Of a stretch of DNA of 64,000 nucleotides, positions 54,707 through 63,801 are shown piece after piece. Made by a program: the position numbers and the translations under genes. Positions within the stretch are counted from its first letter, which is position 1, and the number at the start of each line of letters is the position of its first letter. The notes below the pieces were generated by a model that was not told the origin of the DNA, ran no database searches, and saw nothing but the letters and a program-made list of their open reading frames with translations. Source of the DNA: Streptomyces griseoloalbus (lineage in GTDB: Bacteria > Actinomycetota > Actinomycetes > Streptomycetales > Streptomycetaceae); NCBI GenBank assembly GCA_014650015.1, contig BMUD01000023.1, positions 56,631-120,630 of the forward strand. Direction: 5' to 3'.

Positions 54707-55234
54707 GTGACAATCGAGCGTGAGGGTGGCGAATCGCTGCCGTACGAAGGTGTCTGGCGGTTCACCGCCCCGGCCGTGGACGCATCGGTCCCGCAGGCCC
54801 GTCACGCGGTGCGCGACCTGCTGCTGCGGCAGGGGGTTCCGGTCGCGGACGACATGGTGCAGGGGCTGCTGCTGATCGTCTCGGAGCTGGTCACCAACGC
54901 CGTACGGCACGCGGCGCTGCTGTCCCCGATGCTCGCCGTCGAGGTCGCCGTCGGCGCCGAGTGGGTCCGGGTGTCCGTGGAGGACAACCACCCCTACCGG
55001 CCCACGGCCCTGGAGACCGACCACGGCCGCACCGGTGGCCGCGGTCTGCTCCTCGTGCGCGAGATCACCCGCGAGGCGGGCGGGGCCTGCGAGGTGGAGC
55101 ACACCACGACCGGAGGCAAGGTGATCTGGGCCGCCCTGCCGCTCAAGCCCGCGCGGCGGCTCCAGGACCCGTCCGACGGCATGATCCGCCGGACCGGACC
55201 CGGCGAGGTCACCAGCCCGCCGACGGCCCCGTGA
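54707..55234 (+). CDS. HATPase-domain protein (RsbW-like anti-sigma/serine kinase family)
   Basis: 175 residues from the GTG at 54707; two further overlapping GTG codons precede it, and no ribosome site is clear. The GHKL fold is visible: N box LIVSELVTNAVRHA, VRVSVEDNHPYRP with the G1-like Asp, and GRTGGRGLLLVREITRE. Streptomyces has dozens of such small ATPases, acting as anti-sigma kinases or conservon proteins; no partner sigma factor or antagonist is adjacent. The 3' end overlaps the convergent idi gene by 26 bases. Confidence 0.83.
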   Translation: MTIEREGGESLPYEGVWRFTAPAVDASVPQARHAVRDLLLRQGVPVADDMVQGLLLIVSELVTNAVRHAALLSPMLAVEVAVGAEWVRVSVEDNHPYRPTALETDHGRTGGRGLLLVREITREAGGACEVEHTTTGGKVIWAALPLKPARRLQDPSDGMIRRTGPGEVTSPPTAP

Positions 55235-55802
55235 GTTCGCGGACCGCCGGACGGGCCGCGTCCAGGACGGTCATGAACCAGGCCGAGAAGGTGTCCCTCG
55301 CGTGCCGCTCCGCCAGCTCGGCCGGGTCCGCGAACGCCGTGGACGCCACCTCCTGGGGATCGGGCCGCAACGGCGACTGCACCATGCCGACGAAGAGGTG
55401 GTTGTACTCCTGCTCGACCAGGCCCGAGGACGGGTCCGGGTGGTTGTAGCGGACCGTGCCGGCCTCGGCGAGCAGCGACGGCGACACGCCCAGCTCCTCG
55501 AAGGTCCGCCGGGCCGCCGCCGCGAACGGCGCCTCACCGGGGTAGGGGTGACCGCAACACGTGTTGGACCACACACCGGGGGAGTGGTACTTGCCCAGCG
55601 CCCGCTGCTGGAGCAGCAGCCGCCCGCGCTCGTCGAACAGGAACACCGAGAACGCCCGGTGCAGCTGCCCCGGGGGCTGATGGGCGGCGAGCTTCTCCGC
55701 GGTGCCGATCGTCACGCCGTCCTCGTCGACCAGTTCCAGCAAAATCGGCTCGGCGGTGCCGTTCGACGGGCTGTGCGTCGCGGTGGCAGGTGTGATCGGC
55801 AT
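55209..55802 (-). CDS. idi: isopentenyl-diphosphate delta-isomerase (type I)
   Basis: 197 residues from the ATG at 55802, where GAAGG sits 6 bases upstream (ATG 55808 is also in frame). A Nudix-like enzyme with the catalytic Cys in SNTCCGHPYPGE, the metal/Glu part RRTFEELGV and YNHLFVG, plus SVFLFDERGRLLLQQRA. It converts IPP to DMAPP for isoprenoid synthesis. No other isoprenoid genes are in the window. Confidence 0.92.
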   Translation of the reverse strand: MPITPATATHSPSNGTAEPILLELVDEDGVTIGTAEKLAAHQPPGQLHRAFSVFLFDERGRLLLQQRALGKYHSPGVWSNTCCGHPYPGEAPFAAAARRTFEELGVSPSLLAEAGTVRYNHPDPSSGLVEQEYNHLFVGMVQSPLRPDPQEVASTAFADPAELAERHARDTFSAWFMTVLDAARPAVRELTGPSAGW

Positions 55803-56069
55803 ACCCATCCTTCACTCGGTCTTCGCGCCCCAAGTCTGCCGCACGAATCCGGCACTCCCGGCACTCCGCGACCCGCCCGCATGTCCCACGGGCGGCGCGG
55901 GAGGCTGCCGGCACCGGCCGGACGACGCAGGCGGACCCGGGGTGAGGGTGCCCGCGGCGGCCGACCGGAAATCGCCCGCGGCGGGATCAATGGGTGAAAG
56001 GACGCCGATACGGGGGCGGAGAGCCGCGTTCCCCGGCGCATGGGTGCGACGGGGCGCTTTCGGGCCGCC

Positions 56070-57008
56070 TCAGTGGCAGAGACGCGCCTCGTGTCGGGCG
56101 TGCCCCTGGGGCTCCAGCTGGAAGGTGCAGTGCGCCACGTCGAAGTGGTCGCCCAGACAGCCCTGCAGCTCGTGCAGCATCTTCTCGTGCCCGATGGCGT
56201 TCAGCACCTCGGAGCTGACGACCACGTGCGCGGAGAGCACCGGCATCCCCGAGGTGATCGTCCAGGCGTGCAGGTCGTGGACGTCCTCCACCCCCTCCGT
56301 GGCCAGGATGTGCGCGCGTACCTGTGCCATGTCGACCCCCTTGGGTGCCGCCTCCAGCAGGACGTCCAGGGTCTCGCGCAGCAGCTTCCAGGTCCGGGGC
56401 ACGATCATCAGGGCGATGAGCAGGGAGGCGATCGGGTCGGCGGCCGTCCAGCCGGTGGTGAGGATCACCAGCGCGGAAAGGATCACCGCGACCGAGCCGA
56501 GCGCGTCCGCCGCCACCTCCAGGAAGGCGCCGCGCACGTTCAGGCTGTCCTTCTGCCCGCGCATCAGCAGCGTCAGCGACACCATGTTGGCGGCCAGACC
56601 GATCGCGCCGAACGCCATCGTCAGACCTCCCTCGGTGCCGGCCGGGGTGACGAACCGCTGGGCCGCCTCGTACAGCACATAGCCACCGACGCCGAGCAAC
56701 AGCAGACAGTTGGCCAGGGCGGCGAGGATCTCCGCGCGGGCGAGCCCGAAGGTGCGGCGCTCGCTCGGCGGGCGGCCCGCGACGTGGATGGCCAGCAGGG
56801 CCATGCCGAGCCCCAGGGCGTCCGTCGCCATATGGGCCGCGTCCGCCACGAGCGCGAGCGAGTCGGCCAGTATCCCGCCGACGAGCTCGACCACCATGAC
56901 GCCGAGCGTGATGGCCAGCGCCGCCCGCAGCCTGCCGCGGTACGCCGCACTCGCGGTACCGCCGGCAGGCGCCCCGTGCGCATGCCCGTGATCGTGCCCA
57001 GCCCCCAT
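56070..57008 (-). CDS. cation diffusion facilitator (CDF/ZnT) transporter
   Basis: 312 residues. A His-rich N-terminus (GHDHGHAHG), six membrane helices with the zinc-site patterns LVADAAHMATDALG (HxxxD) in helix 2 and EVAADALGSVAV in helix 5, and a cytosolic ferredoxin-like C-terminal domain (VHDLHAWTITSGMPVLSAHV). It exports zinc or a related divalent metal with proton exchange. Monocistronic; about 265 bases separate it from idi. Confidence 0.92.
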   Translation of the reverse strand: MGAGHDHGHAHGAPAGGTASAAYRGRLRAALAITLGVMVVELVGGILADSLALVADAAHMATDALGLGMALLAIHVAGRPPSERRTFGLARAEILAALANCLLLLGVGGYVLYEAAQRFVTPAGTEGGLTMAFGAIGLAANMVSLTLLMRGQKDSLNVRGAFLEVAADALGSVAVILSALVILTTGWTAADPIASLLIALMIVPRTWKLLRETLDVLLEAAPKGVDMAQVRAHILATEGVEDVHDLHAWTITSGMPVLSAHVVVSSEVLNAIGHEKMLHELQGCLGDHFDVAHCTFQLEPQGHARHEARLCH

Positions 57009-57127
57009 AGGAGTCGCCGCCCTTCCGTGACCGTTCCGATCACAGTGAACTACGGGCGGGGGGTATCCGGCAACGCGGCACTGAACACCGTTGTCATGTG
57101 CCCTGACCTGCGCAAACGATCCGCAGG

Positions 57128-58108
57128 TCAGCGTGGTTCAGTGGCCTGCTGCCGTTGCCGGCCCTGCCAGGCGGAGTCGACCATCTCGTACACCGAACGG
57201 CCGGCGGTCCAGCCGAGGTGCTCGGCCGCGCGGGTGGCCGAGGCCACCGCGCGGGGGGCGTCGCCGGGGCGCCGGGCCTCGACGAGCGGGGCCCGGGTGT
57301 CGCCGGTGACCTCGCCGATCACCGTGATCAGCTCGCGCACCGACACGCCCTCGCCGCGGCCGATGTTCACCGTCAGGTCCCCGGTGGAGTCCCCGCCGGA
57401 CAGCCGGCGGGCCGCCGCGAGATGGGCCTCCGCCAGATCGGCCACGTGGATGTAGTCACGGACGCAGGTGCCGTCCGGTGTCGGGTAGTCGTCGCCGAAG
57501 ATGCGCGGGGCCTCGTGGCGGGTGAGCCGGTCGAAGACCATCGGCACGATGTTGGAGACGCCGGTGTCGGCGAGCTCCGGCGCCGCCGCCCCGGCCACGT
57601 TGAAGTAGCGCAGGCACACCGTGGCGATGCCGTGCGCCCGGCCCGCCGCCCGCACCAGCCACTCCCCGGCGAGTTTGGTCTCGCCGTAGGGGTTCACCGG
57701 GGCGCAGGGCGCGTCCTCCGTGATGAGGTCCACACCCGGGTCGCCGTACACGGCCGCGGAGGAGGAGAACACGAAGCGTTCGATCCCGGCCTCCGCGACG
57801 GCGTCCAGCAGCGTCGCGAGGCCGCCCACGTTCTCCCGGTAGTAGCGGGTCGGCTGTGCCACGGACTCGGCGACCTGCTTGCGGGCGGCGAGGTGCACCA
57901 CCCCCGTCACCCCGTGCTCCGCCAGCACCCGCCTCAGCAGCTCGCCGTCCAGCGACGAGCCCCTGACCAGCGGGACGTCGGCGGGAAGCCGCGCCGGCAC
58001 CCCGGCCGAGAGGTCGTCGAGGGCGACGACACGCTCCCCGGCATCGGTCATGGCCCGCGCCACGTGCGCCCCGATGTAACCGGCTCCGCCGGTGATCAGC
58101 CAAGTCAT
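57128..58108 (-). CDS. galE: UDP-glucose 4-epimerase
   Basis: 326 residues from the ATG at 58108. An extended SDR fold with the NAD loop WLITGGAGYIGAHVARAM, then VVHLAARKQVAESV, FSSSAAVYGDP and the active-site VNPYGETKLAGEWL (Tyr and Lys), with CVRDYIHVADLAEAHL and NIGRGEGVSVRELI. It interconverts UDP-glucose and UDP-galactose. It is divergent from the CDP-alcohol operon and could supply UDP-galactose to the glycosyltransferase there; its start is 331 bases from that operon, so shared regulation is possible. Confidence 0.92.
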   Translation of the reverse strand: MTWLITGGAGYIGAHVARAMTDAGERVVALDDLSAGVPARLPADVPLVRGSSLDGELLRRVLAEHGVTGVVHLAARKQVAESVAQPTRYYRENVGGLATLLDAVAEAGIERFVFSSSAAVYGDPGVDLITEDAPCAPVNPYGETKLAGEWLVRAAGRAHGIATVCLRYFNVAGAAAPELADTGVSNIVPMVFDRLTRHEAPRIFGDDYPTPDGTCVRDYIHVADLAEAHLAAARRLSGGDSTGDLTVNIGRGEGVSVRELITVIGEVTGDTRAPLVEARRPGDAPRAVASATRAAEHLGWTAGRSVYEMVDSAWQGRQRQQATEPR

Positions 58109-58439
58109 GGTCGCCCACCCTATGCGGACCCGTGCCGGTCGATTCCATCCATGTCGCCCATATCGCCCCCAGTGGGCGGATCGACGGCCGGTGGCGCCCC
58201 ATATCGACGTCAATGCCCGTTCTGGCGGCGCGGTTTGTGGGCCGGGCCCCGCATCCCCGATGATGATCGCGGCAGCGAGGTGGGCGAACCACGTCGATCC
58301 AGCCGTCGAACGGGCGGTGAACGCAGGCTTCCGGGTATCCGATAGCCTCTGCCGACATGCCGCCCGGAGGTCCCGGCACGGGCACCCCACCATGTACACG
58401 ACCGGCGTGGACGCGTCGGCCCCCAGGGAGTGATTTCGG
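58109..58439. other. 331-base divergent intergenic region, galE / CDP-alcohol operon
   Basis: Contains two CCCATATCG copies (near 58149 and 58188) 40 bases apart, which may be operator sites, and TAGCCT near 58344 as a possible -10 for the rightward operon. A short frame from the ATG at 58357 has no support as a gene. No RNA gene is seen. Confidence 0.45.
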
Positions 58440-60269
58440 TTGTCGACCGCCATCCTCACCGGTCAGCCGGTCCCCGGTTCGTCACTCGAGGGCGACCTGC
58501 GGTCCCTCGGCTTCGACGTGCGGATCGCGTCCGGCGCCGCCGAGGCCGAAACGCTGCTCGCCGGTGTGCCCGCGGGACAGCGGGTCGCCGTGGTCGACCC
58601 CCGCTTCGTGGGCCATGTGCACGCGCTGCGCCTCGCCCTCACCGACCCCCGCTTCCCGCTGGCCGCGATCCCCGGCGCCGTCACCGCCCAGCAGGCCGGC
58701 CGCCAGGCCCTCACCCGCGCGATGGCCCGCGAGAACTCCGCAGCCGGCGAAACCCCGGCAGGCGGTACCACCCTCGTGGACAGCCTCGCCGACCGCGTCG
58801 TCGCCGCCCTCGACACCGAGGGCGCCGCGGTGCACCGCCCCGAGCTCGGCAGCCTCGTCGCCACCGTCCCCGGCGACCCCCAGGGCCGCAACGAGGCCCG
58901 GCAGGCCGTCGCCGCCGTCGACGACGAGGCCATACGCCTGAAGTCCGCGGTCAAGGCCCGCGACGGCTTCTTCACCACCCACTTCGTCAGCCCCTACTCC
59001 CGCTACATCGCCCGCTGGTGCGCCCGCCGCGGTCTGACCCCCAACCAGGTCACCACCGCCTCCCTGCTCACCGCGCTCATAGCGGCCGGCTGCGCGGCCA
59101 CCGGCACCCGCGGCGGCTTCGTCGCCGCCGGCGTCCTGCTCATCGCCTCCTTCGTGCTGGACTGCACCGACGGCCAGCTCGCCCGCTACTCCCTGCAGTA
59201 CTCCACCCTCGGCGCCTGGCTCGACGCCACCTTCGACCGCGCCAAGGAGTACGCCTACTACGCCGGTCTCGCCCTCGGCGCCGCCCGCGGCGGCGACGAC
59301 GTGTGGGCCCTCGCCCTCGGCGCGATGGTCCTGCAGACCTGCCGGCACGTCGTCGACTTCTCCTTCAACGAGGCGCACGTCGTGGGCGCTGACGCCACCG
59401 CCAACACCAGCCCCACCGCCGCCCTCTCCGACAAGCTCGACAGCGTCGGCTGGACGGTCTGGGTACGCCGCATGATCGTCCTGCCGATCGGCGAACGCTG
59501 GGCGATGATCGCCGTCCTCACGGCCGTCACGACTCCCCGGATCACCTTCTACGCGCTGCTCATCGGCTGCGCCTTCGCGGCGACGTACACCACCGCGGGC
59601 CGCGTCCTGCGCTCGCTGACCCGCAAGGCCCGCCGCACCGACCGGCCGGCGCAGGCACTCGCGGACCTCGCCGACTCCGGCCCGCTCACCGAGGCGCTCA
59701 CCGCCCCGCTGACGGAGCCCGCACGCCGGCTCCCCGGTTTCGCCGCCCCCGCCGTCGCCCTGCTCGGCGGCCTCGCCGTCGTCGCCACGGCCGCGCTCAC
59801 CGGCTTCGGCGGCCCGTGGACCATCGCCGCCGCCTGCCTCTACGTCCTGACCTCCGCCCTCGCCGTCGCCCGCCCCCTCAAGGGCGCCCTCGACTGGCTG
59901 GTCCCCCCGTTCTTCCGCGCCGCCGAGTACGGCACCGTCCTGGCGCTGGCGGCCCACGCCGAGGTGAACGGAGCCCTTCCGGCGGCCTACGGGCTGGTGG
60001 CCGCGGTCGCCTACCATCACTACGACACGGTCTACCGCATCCGCGGCAACGCGGGCGCGTCCCCGCGCTGGCTGGTGCGGGCGACCGGGGGGCACGAGGG
60101 CCGCGTCCTGGTGGTCGCCGTCCTCGCGGCGCTGCTCACCGCCGCGCAGTTCACGGTCGCGCTCACGGTCCTCGCCGTGGCCGTGGCCCTGCTGGTGCTC
60201 GTCGAGAGCATCCGCTTCTGGGCGTCCGCAGGGGCGCCCGCCGTACACGATGAAGGAGAACCCGCATGA
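58440..60269 (+). CDS. CDP-alcohol phosphotransferase fusion protein (DUF5941-type C-terminus)
   Basis: 609 residues from a TTG with GGGAG 9 bases upstream. Residues 1-150 are a soluble domain of uncertain type (RVAVVDPRFVGHVHALRLAL). Residues about 175-400 are a CDP-alcohol phosphatidyltransferase with a complete motif: Asp241, Asp244, Gly245, Ala248, Arg249, Gly258, Asp262 and Asp266. Residues 420-600 are a further membrane domain (helices near 435-455, 460-475, 565-595). It should transfer a phospho-alcohol from a CDP carrier to a hydroxyl acceptor. First gene of a run of overlapping genes with a dedicated nucleotidyltransferase. Confidence 0.85.
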   Translation: MSTAILTGQPVPGSSLEGDLRSLGFDVRIASGAAEAETLLAGVPAGQRVAVVDPRFVGHVHALRLALTDPRFPLAAIPGAVTAQQAGRQALTRAMARENSAAGETPAGGTTLVDSLADRVVAALDTEGAAVHRPELGSLVATVPGDPQGRNEARQAVAAVDDEAIRLKSAVKARDGFFTTHFVSPYSRYIARWCARRGLTPNQVTTASLLTALIAAGCAATGTRGGFVAAGVLLIASFVLDCTDGQLARYSLQYSTLGAWLDATFDRAKEYAYYAGLALGAARGGDDVWALALGAMVLQTCRHVVDFSFNEAHVVGADATANTSPTAALSDKLDSVGWTVWVRRMIVLPIGERWAMIAVLTAVTTPRITFYALLIGCAFAATYTTAGRVLRSLTRKARRTDRPAQALADLADSGPLTEALTAPLTEPARRLPGFAAPAVALLGGLAVVATAALTGFGGPWTIAAACLYVLTSALAVARPLKGALDWLVPPFFRAAEYGTVLALAAHAEVNGALPAAYGLVAAVAYHHYDTVYRIRGNAGASPRWLVRATGGHEGRVLVVAVLAALLTAAQFTVALTVLAVAVALLVLVESIRFWASAGAPAVHDEGEPA

Positions 60270-61018
60270 TCGGCCTCGTGCTGGCGGCCGGCGCCGGACG
60301 GCGTCTGCGCCCCTACACCGACAGCCTTCCCAAGGCGCTGGTGCCGGTGGGGCCCGCGGGCATAGAGGGCGAACCGACGGTCCTGGACCTGACCCTCGGC
60401 AACTTCGCCGAGATCGGCCTGACCGAGGTCGCGGTCATCGTCGGCTACCGCAAGGAGGCCGTGTACGAGCGCAAGGCGGCCCTGGAGCGGACGTACGGTC
60501 TCAAGCTCACCCTCATCGACAACGACAAGGCCGAGGAGTGGAACAACGCCTACTCCCTGTGGTGCGGCCGTGACGCCCTCAAGGACGGCGTGATCCTCGC
60601 CAACGGCGACACCGTGCACCCGGTCTCCGTCGAGAAGACCCTGCTCGCCGCACGCGGCGAGGGCAAGCGGATCATCCTCGCCCTGGACACGGTCAAGCAG
60701 CTGGCCGACGAGGAGATGAAGGTCGTCGTCGACCCCGCGAAGGGGATGACGAAGATCACCAAGCTGATGGACCCGGCGGAGGCGACCGGCGAGTACATCG
60801 GTGTCACCCTCATCGAGGGCGACGCCGCTCCGGAACTGGCCGACGCGCTGCGGACCGTGTGGGAGGCCGACCCGCAGCAGTTCTACGAGCACGGGTACCA
60901 GGAGCTGGTGAACCGGGGCTTCCGGATCGACGTGGCGCCCATCGGCGACGTCAACTGGGTGGAGATCGACAACCACGACGATCTCGCCCGCGGACGGGAG
61001 ATCGCGTGCCAGTACTGA
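60266..61018 (+). CDS. sugar/polyol-phosphate nucleotidyltransferase
   Basis: 250 residues; ATGA overlap with the previous gene. The nucleotide-binding start is LVLAAGAGRRLRPYTDSLPK, then ALVPV, VIVGYRKEAV, metal site ILANGDTVHP, and VNWVEIDNHDDLARG near the end. Next to CDP-alcohol phosphotransferases, the most economical role is a CTP-dependent transferase making CDP-glycerol, CDP-inositol or a similar donor, as in the IPCT half of archaeal DIPP synthase and in TarI/LicC-type enzymes. NTP choice is not visible from the sequence. Confidence 0.87.
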   Translation: MIGLVLAAGAGRRLRPYTDSLPKALVPVGPAGIEGEPTVLDLTLGNFAEIGLTEVAVIVGYRKEAVYERKAALERTYGLKLTLIDNDKAEEWNNAYSLWCGRDALKDGVILANGDTVHPVSVEKTLLAARGEGKRIILALDTVKQLADEEMKVVVDPAKGMTKITKLMDPAEATGEYIGVTLIEGDAAPELADALRTVWEADPQQFYEHGYQELVNRGFRIDVAPIGDVNWVEIDNHDDLARGREIACQY

Positions 61019-62067
61019 CCCGGCTCATTCCCTCGCCGGTCGTCGTGGACATCCGCCCGGGTGCCCTCGACGACCTGGCCTGTGTCCTCGCCGACGAACG
61101 CATCTCGCAGTCCGGCAGGCTCGCCATCGCCGTCAGCGGCGGTTCGGGCGCCCGGCTGCGCGAGCGGATCGCGCCCTCGCTGCCCGGCGCCACCTGGTAC
61201 GAGGTCGGCGGCGGCACCATCGACGACGCGGTCCGGCTGGCGAGCGACATAAAGGCCGGCCACTACGACGCGGTCGTCGGCCTGGGCGGCGGAAAGATCA
61301 TCGACTGCGCCAAGTTCGCGTCGGCACGTGTCGGCCTGCCCCTGGTCGCCGTCGCCACCAACCTGGCGCACGACGGCCTGTGCTCGCCGGTCGCGACCCT
61401 CGACAACGACGCGGGCCGCGGCTCCTACGGCGTGCCGAACCCGATCGCGGTCGTCATCGACCTCAACGTCATCCGTGAGGCCCCCGTCCGCTACGTACGG
61501 TCCGGCATCGGCGACGCCATCTCCAACATCTCCGCGGTCGCGGACTGGGAACTGTCCCACCGCGTCAACGGAGAGAAGGTCGACGGCCTCGCCGCGGCCA
61601 TGGCCCGGCAGGCCGGCGAGGCGGTCCTGCGGCACCCGGGCGGGGTCGGCGACGACGGCTTCCTGCAGGTGCTGGCCGAGGCCCTGGTCCTCACCGGCAT
61701 CGCCATGTCCGTCTCCGGCGACTCCCGCCCCTCCTCCGGTGCCTGCCACGAGATCAACCACGCCTTCGACCTGCTCTACCCCAAGCGGGCCGCCGCCCAC
61801 GGCGAGCAGTGCGGACTCGGCGCCGCCTTCGCGATGTACCTGCGCGGGGCGCACGAGGAGGCGGCGTACATGGCCGAGGTGCTGCGCCGGCACGGGCTTC
61901 CGGTGCTGCCGGAGGAGATCGGATTCACGGCGGACGAGTTCGTCCGGGCCGTCGAGTTCGCCCCGGAGACCCGCCCCGGCCGCTTCACCATCCTCGAACA
62001 TCTCGACCTCAAGACCGAACAGATCAAGGACGTCTACGCCGACTATGTCAAGGCCATCGGTAGCTGA
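61006..62067 (+). CDS. sn-glycerol-1-phosphate dehydrogenase-like enzyme (EgsA/AraM family)
   Basis: 353 residues from the GTG preceded by GGGAG; it overlaps the previous stop by 13 bases. An iron-type alcohol dehydrogenase fold: VVGLGGGKIIDCAKF for NAD(P), then VATNLAHDGLCSP, the counterpart of the archaeal SHDGxxSP signature, and the metal triad Asp170 (SGIGDAIS), His248 (SSGACHEINH) and His265 (AAAHGEQCG). The family reduces dihydroxyacetone phosphate to sn-glycerol-1-phosphate, the archaeal stereoisomer; AraM does so in Bacillus. Here it probably supplies G1P or a related polyol phosphate to the nucleotidyltransferase. Confidence 0.83.
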   Translation: MPVLTRLIPSPVVVDIRPGALDDLACVLADERISQSGRLAIAVSGGSGARLRERIAPSLPGATWYEVGGGTIDDAVRLASDIKAGHYDAVVGLGGGKIIDCAKFASARVGLPLVAVATNLAHDGLCSPVATLDNDAGRGSYGVPNPIAVVIDLNVIREAPVRYVRSGIGDAISNISAVADWELSHRVNGEKVDGLAAAMARQAGEAVLRHPGGVGDDGFLQVLAEALVLTGIAMSVSGDSRPSSGACHEINHAFDLLYPKRAAAHGEQCGLGAAFAMYLRGAHEEAAYMAEVLRRHGLPVLPEEIGFTADEFVRAVEFAPETRPGRFTILEHLDLKTEQIKDVYADYVKAIGS

Positions 62068-62824
62068 ACTCCGTCCGGTCGTGCACCCCGCGGGGGTCAA
62101 GGACCGGCGCAGCGGTGAGCACTGGATGGGGCGCCTCTACATGCGCGAGGTGTCCCTGCGGGTGGACCGCTACCTGGTGAACACCAGGGTCACGCCCAAC
62201 CAGCTCACGTACCTGATGACCGTCTTCGGTGTCCTCGCGGCCCCGGCCCTGCTGGTGCCGGGGATCGCGGGGGCCGTGCTCGGCGTGGTCATGGTCCAGC
62301 TGTATCTGCTGCTGGACTGCGTCGACGGCGAGATCGCGCGCTGGAAGAAGCAGTACTCCCTCAGCGGGGTCTACCTGGACCGGGTCGGCGCCTATCTGTG
62401 CGACGCCGCCGTCCTGGTCGGGCTGGGCCTGCGCGCCGCCGACCTGTGGGGCCCCGGGCGCATCGACTGGCTCTGGGCCTTCCTCGGCACCCTGGCCGCG
62501 CTCGGCGCGATCCTGGTCAAGGCGGAGACCGACCTGGTCGGCGTGGCACGCCACCAGGGCGGGCTGCCGCCCGTCAAGGAGGCCGCCGCCGAGCCGCGCT
62601 CCTCCGGCATGGCACTGGCCCGCAGGGCCGCCGCCGCGCTCAAGTTCCACCGGCTGATCCTCGGCATCGAGGCGTCCCTGCTGATCCTGGTCCTCGCGAT
62701 CGCCGACGCGGTCCGCGACGACCTGTTCTTCACCCGGCTCGGCACCGCCGTCCTCGCCGGCATCGCCCTGCTGCAGACCCTGCTGCACCTGGTGTCCGTC
62801 CTCGCCTCCAGCAGGCTGAAGTGA
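62045..62824 (+). CDS. second CDP-alcohol phosphotransferase, variant active site
   Basis: 259 residues from the ATG at 62045, overlapping the previous gene by 23 bases; no ribosome site is obvious, so coupling is likely. RVTPNQLTYLMTVFGVLAA begins the membrane domain. The signature has Asp91, Asp94, Gly95, Ala98, Arg99, Gly108 and Asp112, but the fourth Asp is Ala116 (LDRVGAY). That Asp is the proposed catalytic base in studied enzymes. It may use a different base or acceptor, or act as a partner subunit. Five to six hydrophobic helices. Confidence 0.83.
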   Translation: MSRPSVAELRPVVHPAGVKDRRSGEHWMGRLYMREVSLRVDRYLVNTRVTPNQLTYLMTVFGVLAAPALLVPGIAGAVLGVVMVQLYLLLDCVDGEIARWKKQYSLSGVYLDRVGAYLCDAAVLVGLGLRAADLWGPGRIDWLWAFLGTLAALGAILVKAETDLVGVARHQGGLPPVKEAAAEPRSSGMALARRAAAALKFHRLILGIEASLLILVLAIADAVRDDLFFTRLGTAVLAGIALLQTLLHLVSVLASSRLK

Positions 62825-63705
62825 GCGGCGGCATGAAGGTCGGCGCGGTGATCATCACCATGGGCAACCGCCCCGACGAGCTGCGCGCCCTGCTCGACTC
62901 GGTCGCCAAGCAGGACGGCGATCCGGTCGAGGTCGTCGTCGTCGGCAACGGCTCGCCCGTCCCCGACGTCCCCGACGGCGTGCGCACCGTCGAGCTGCCG
63001 GAGAACCTCGGCATCCCCGGCGGCCGCAACGTCGGCGTCGAGGCCTTCGGCCCCGGCGGCCGGGACGTCGACATCCTGCTGTTCCTCGACGACGACGGCC
63101 TGCTCGCGGGCCACGACACCGCAGAGCTGTGCCGCGAGGCCTTCGCGGCCGACCCCCGGCTGGGCATCATCAGCTTCCGCATCGCCGACCCCGAGACCGG
63201 GGTCACCCAGCGCCGTCATGTGCCCCGGCTGCGCGCCTCCGACCCGCTGCGCTCCTCGCGCGTGACCACCTTCCTCGGCGGCGCCAACGCCGTACGCACC
63301 CAGGTCTTCACCGAGGTCGGCGGGCTGCCGGACGAGTTCTTCTACGCCCATGAGGAGACCGATCTGGCCTGGCGGGCCCTCGACGCCGGCTGGATGATCG
63401 ACTACCGGTCCGACATGGTGCTGTACCACCCGACGACCGCCCCGTCGCGGCACGCGGTCTACCACCGCATGGTCGCCCGCAACCGCGTCTGGCTGGCCCG
63501 CCGCAACCTCCCCGCGCTCCTGGTCCCCGTCTACCTGGGCGTCTGGATGTTCCTCACGCTGCTGCGCCGCCCTTCGCGGCCGGCCCTGAAGGCGTGGTTC
63601 GGTGGGTTCCGGGAGGGCTGGGCCACCCCCTGCGGGCCCCGTCGGCCCATGAAGTGGCGTACGGTGTGGCGGCTGACCCGACTGGGCCGGCCCCCTGTCA
63701 TCTGA
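62821..63705 (+). CDS. GT2-family glycosyltransferase
   Basis: 294 residues from a GTG overlapping the previous stop as GTGA (ATG 62833 is an alternative). A GT-A fold: VGAVIITMGNRPDELRALLD, LPENLGIPGGRNVGVEA, metal-binding LFLDDDGLL, FLGGANAVRTQVFTEVGGLPDE and FYAHEETDLAWRALDAGW, the last being the rhamnosyl/galactosyltransferase-like acceptor motif. A short hydrophobic part near the C-terminus (LLVPVYLGVWMFLTLL) ties it to the membrane. It probably decorates the polyol-phosphate product; the sugar donor is not known, though galE lies close. Confidence 0.88.
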   Translation: MSGGMKVGAVIITMGNRPDELRALLDSVAKQDGDPVEVVVVGNGSPVPDVPDGVRTVELPENLGIPGGRNVGVEAFGPGGRDVDILLFLDDDGLLAGHDTAELCREAFAADPRLGIISFRIADPETGVTQRRHVPRLRASDPLRSSRVTTFLGGANAVRTQVFTEVGGLPDEFFYAHEETDLAWRALDAGWMIDYRSDMVLYHPTTAPSRHAVYHRMVARNRVWLARRNLPALLVPVYLGVWMFLTLLRRPSRPALKAWFGGFREGWATPCGPRRPMKWRTVWRLTRLGRPPVI

Positions 63706-63801
63706 CAAGCTCGTGTCCGGGAACATCGGGGCCGTACCCAGGCTCCCCGGCTCATGTCAGGCCCGCGGGCCGAGCATCTCGAGGACGAAAGTTTTCCACT
63801 A

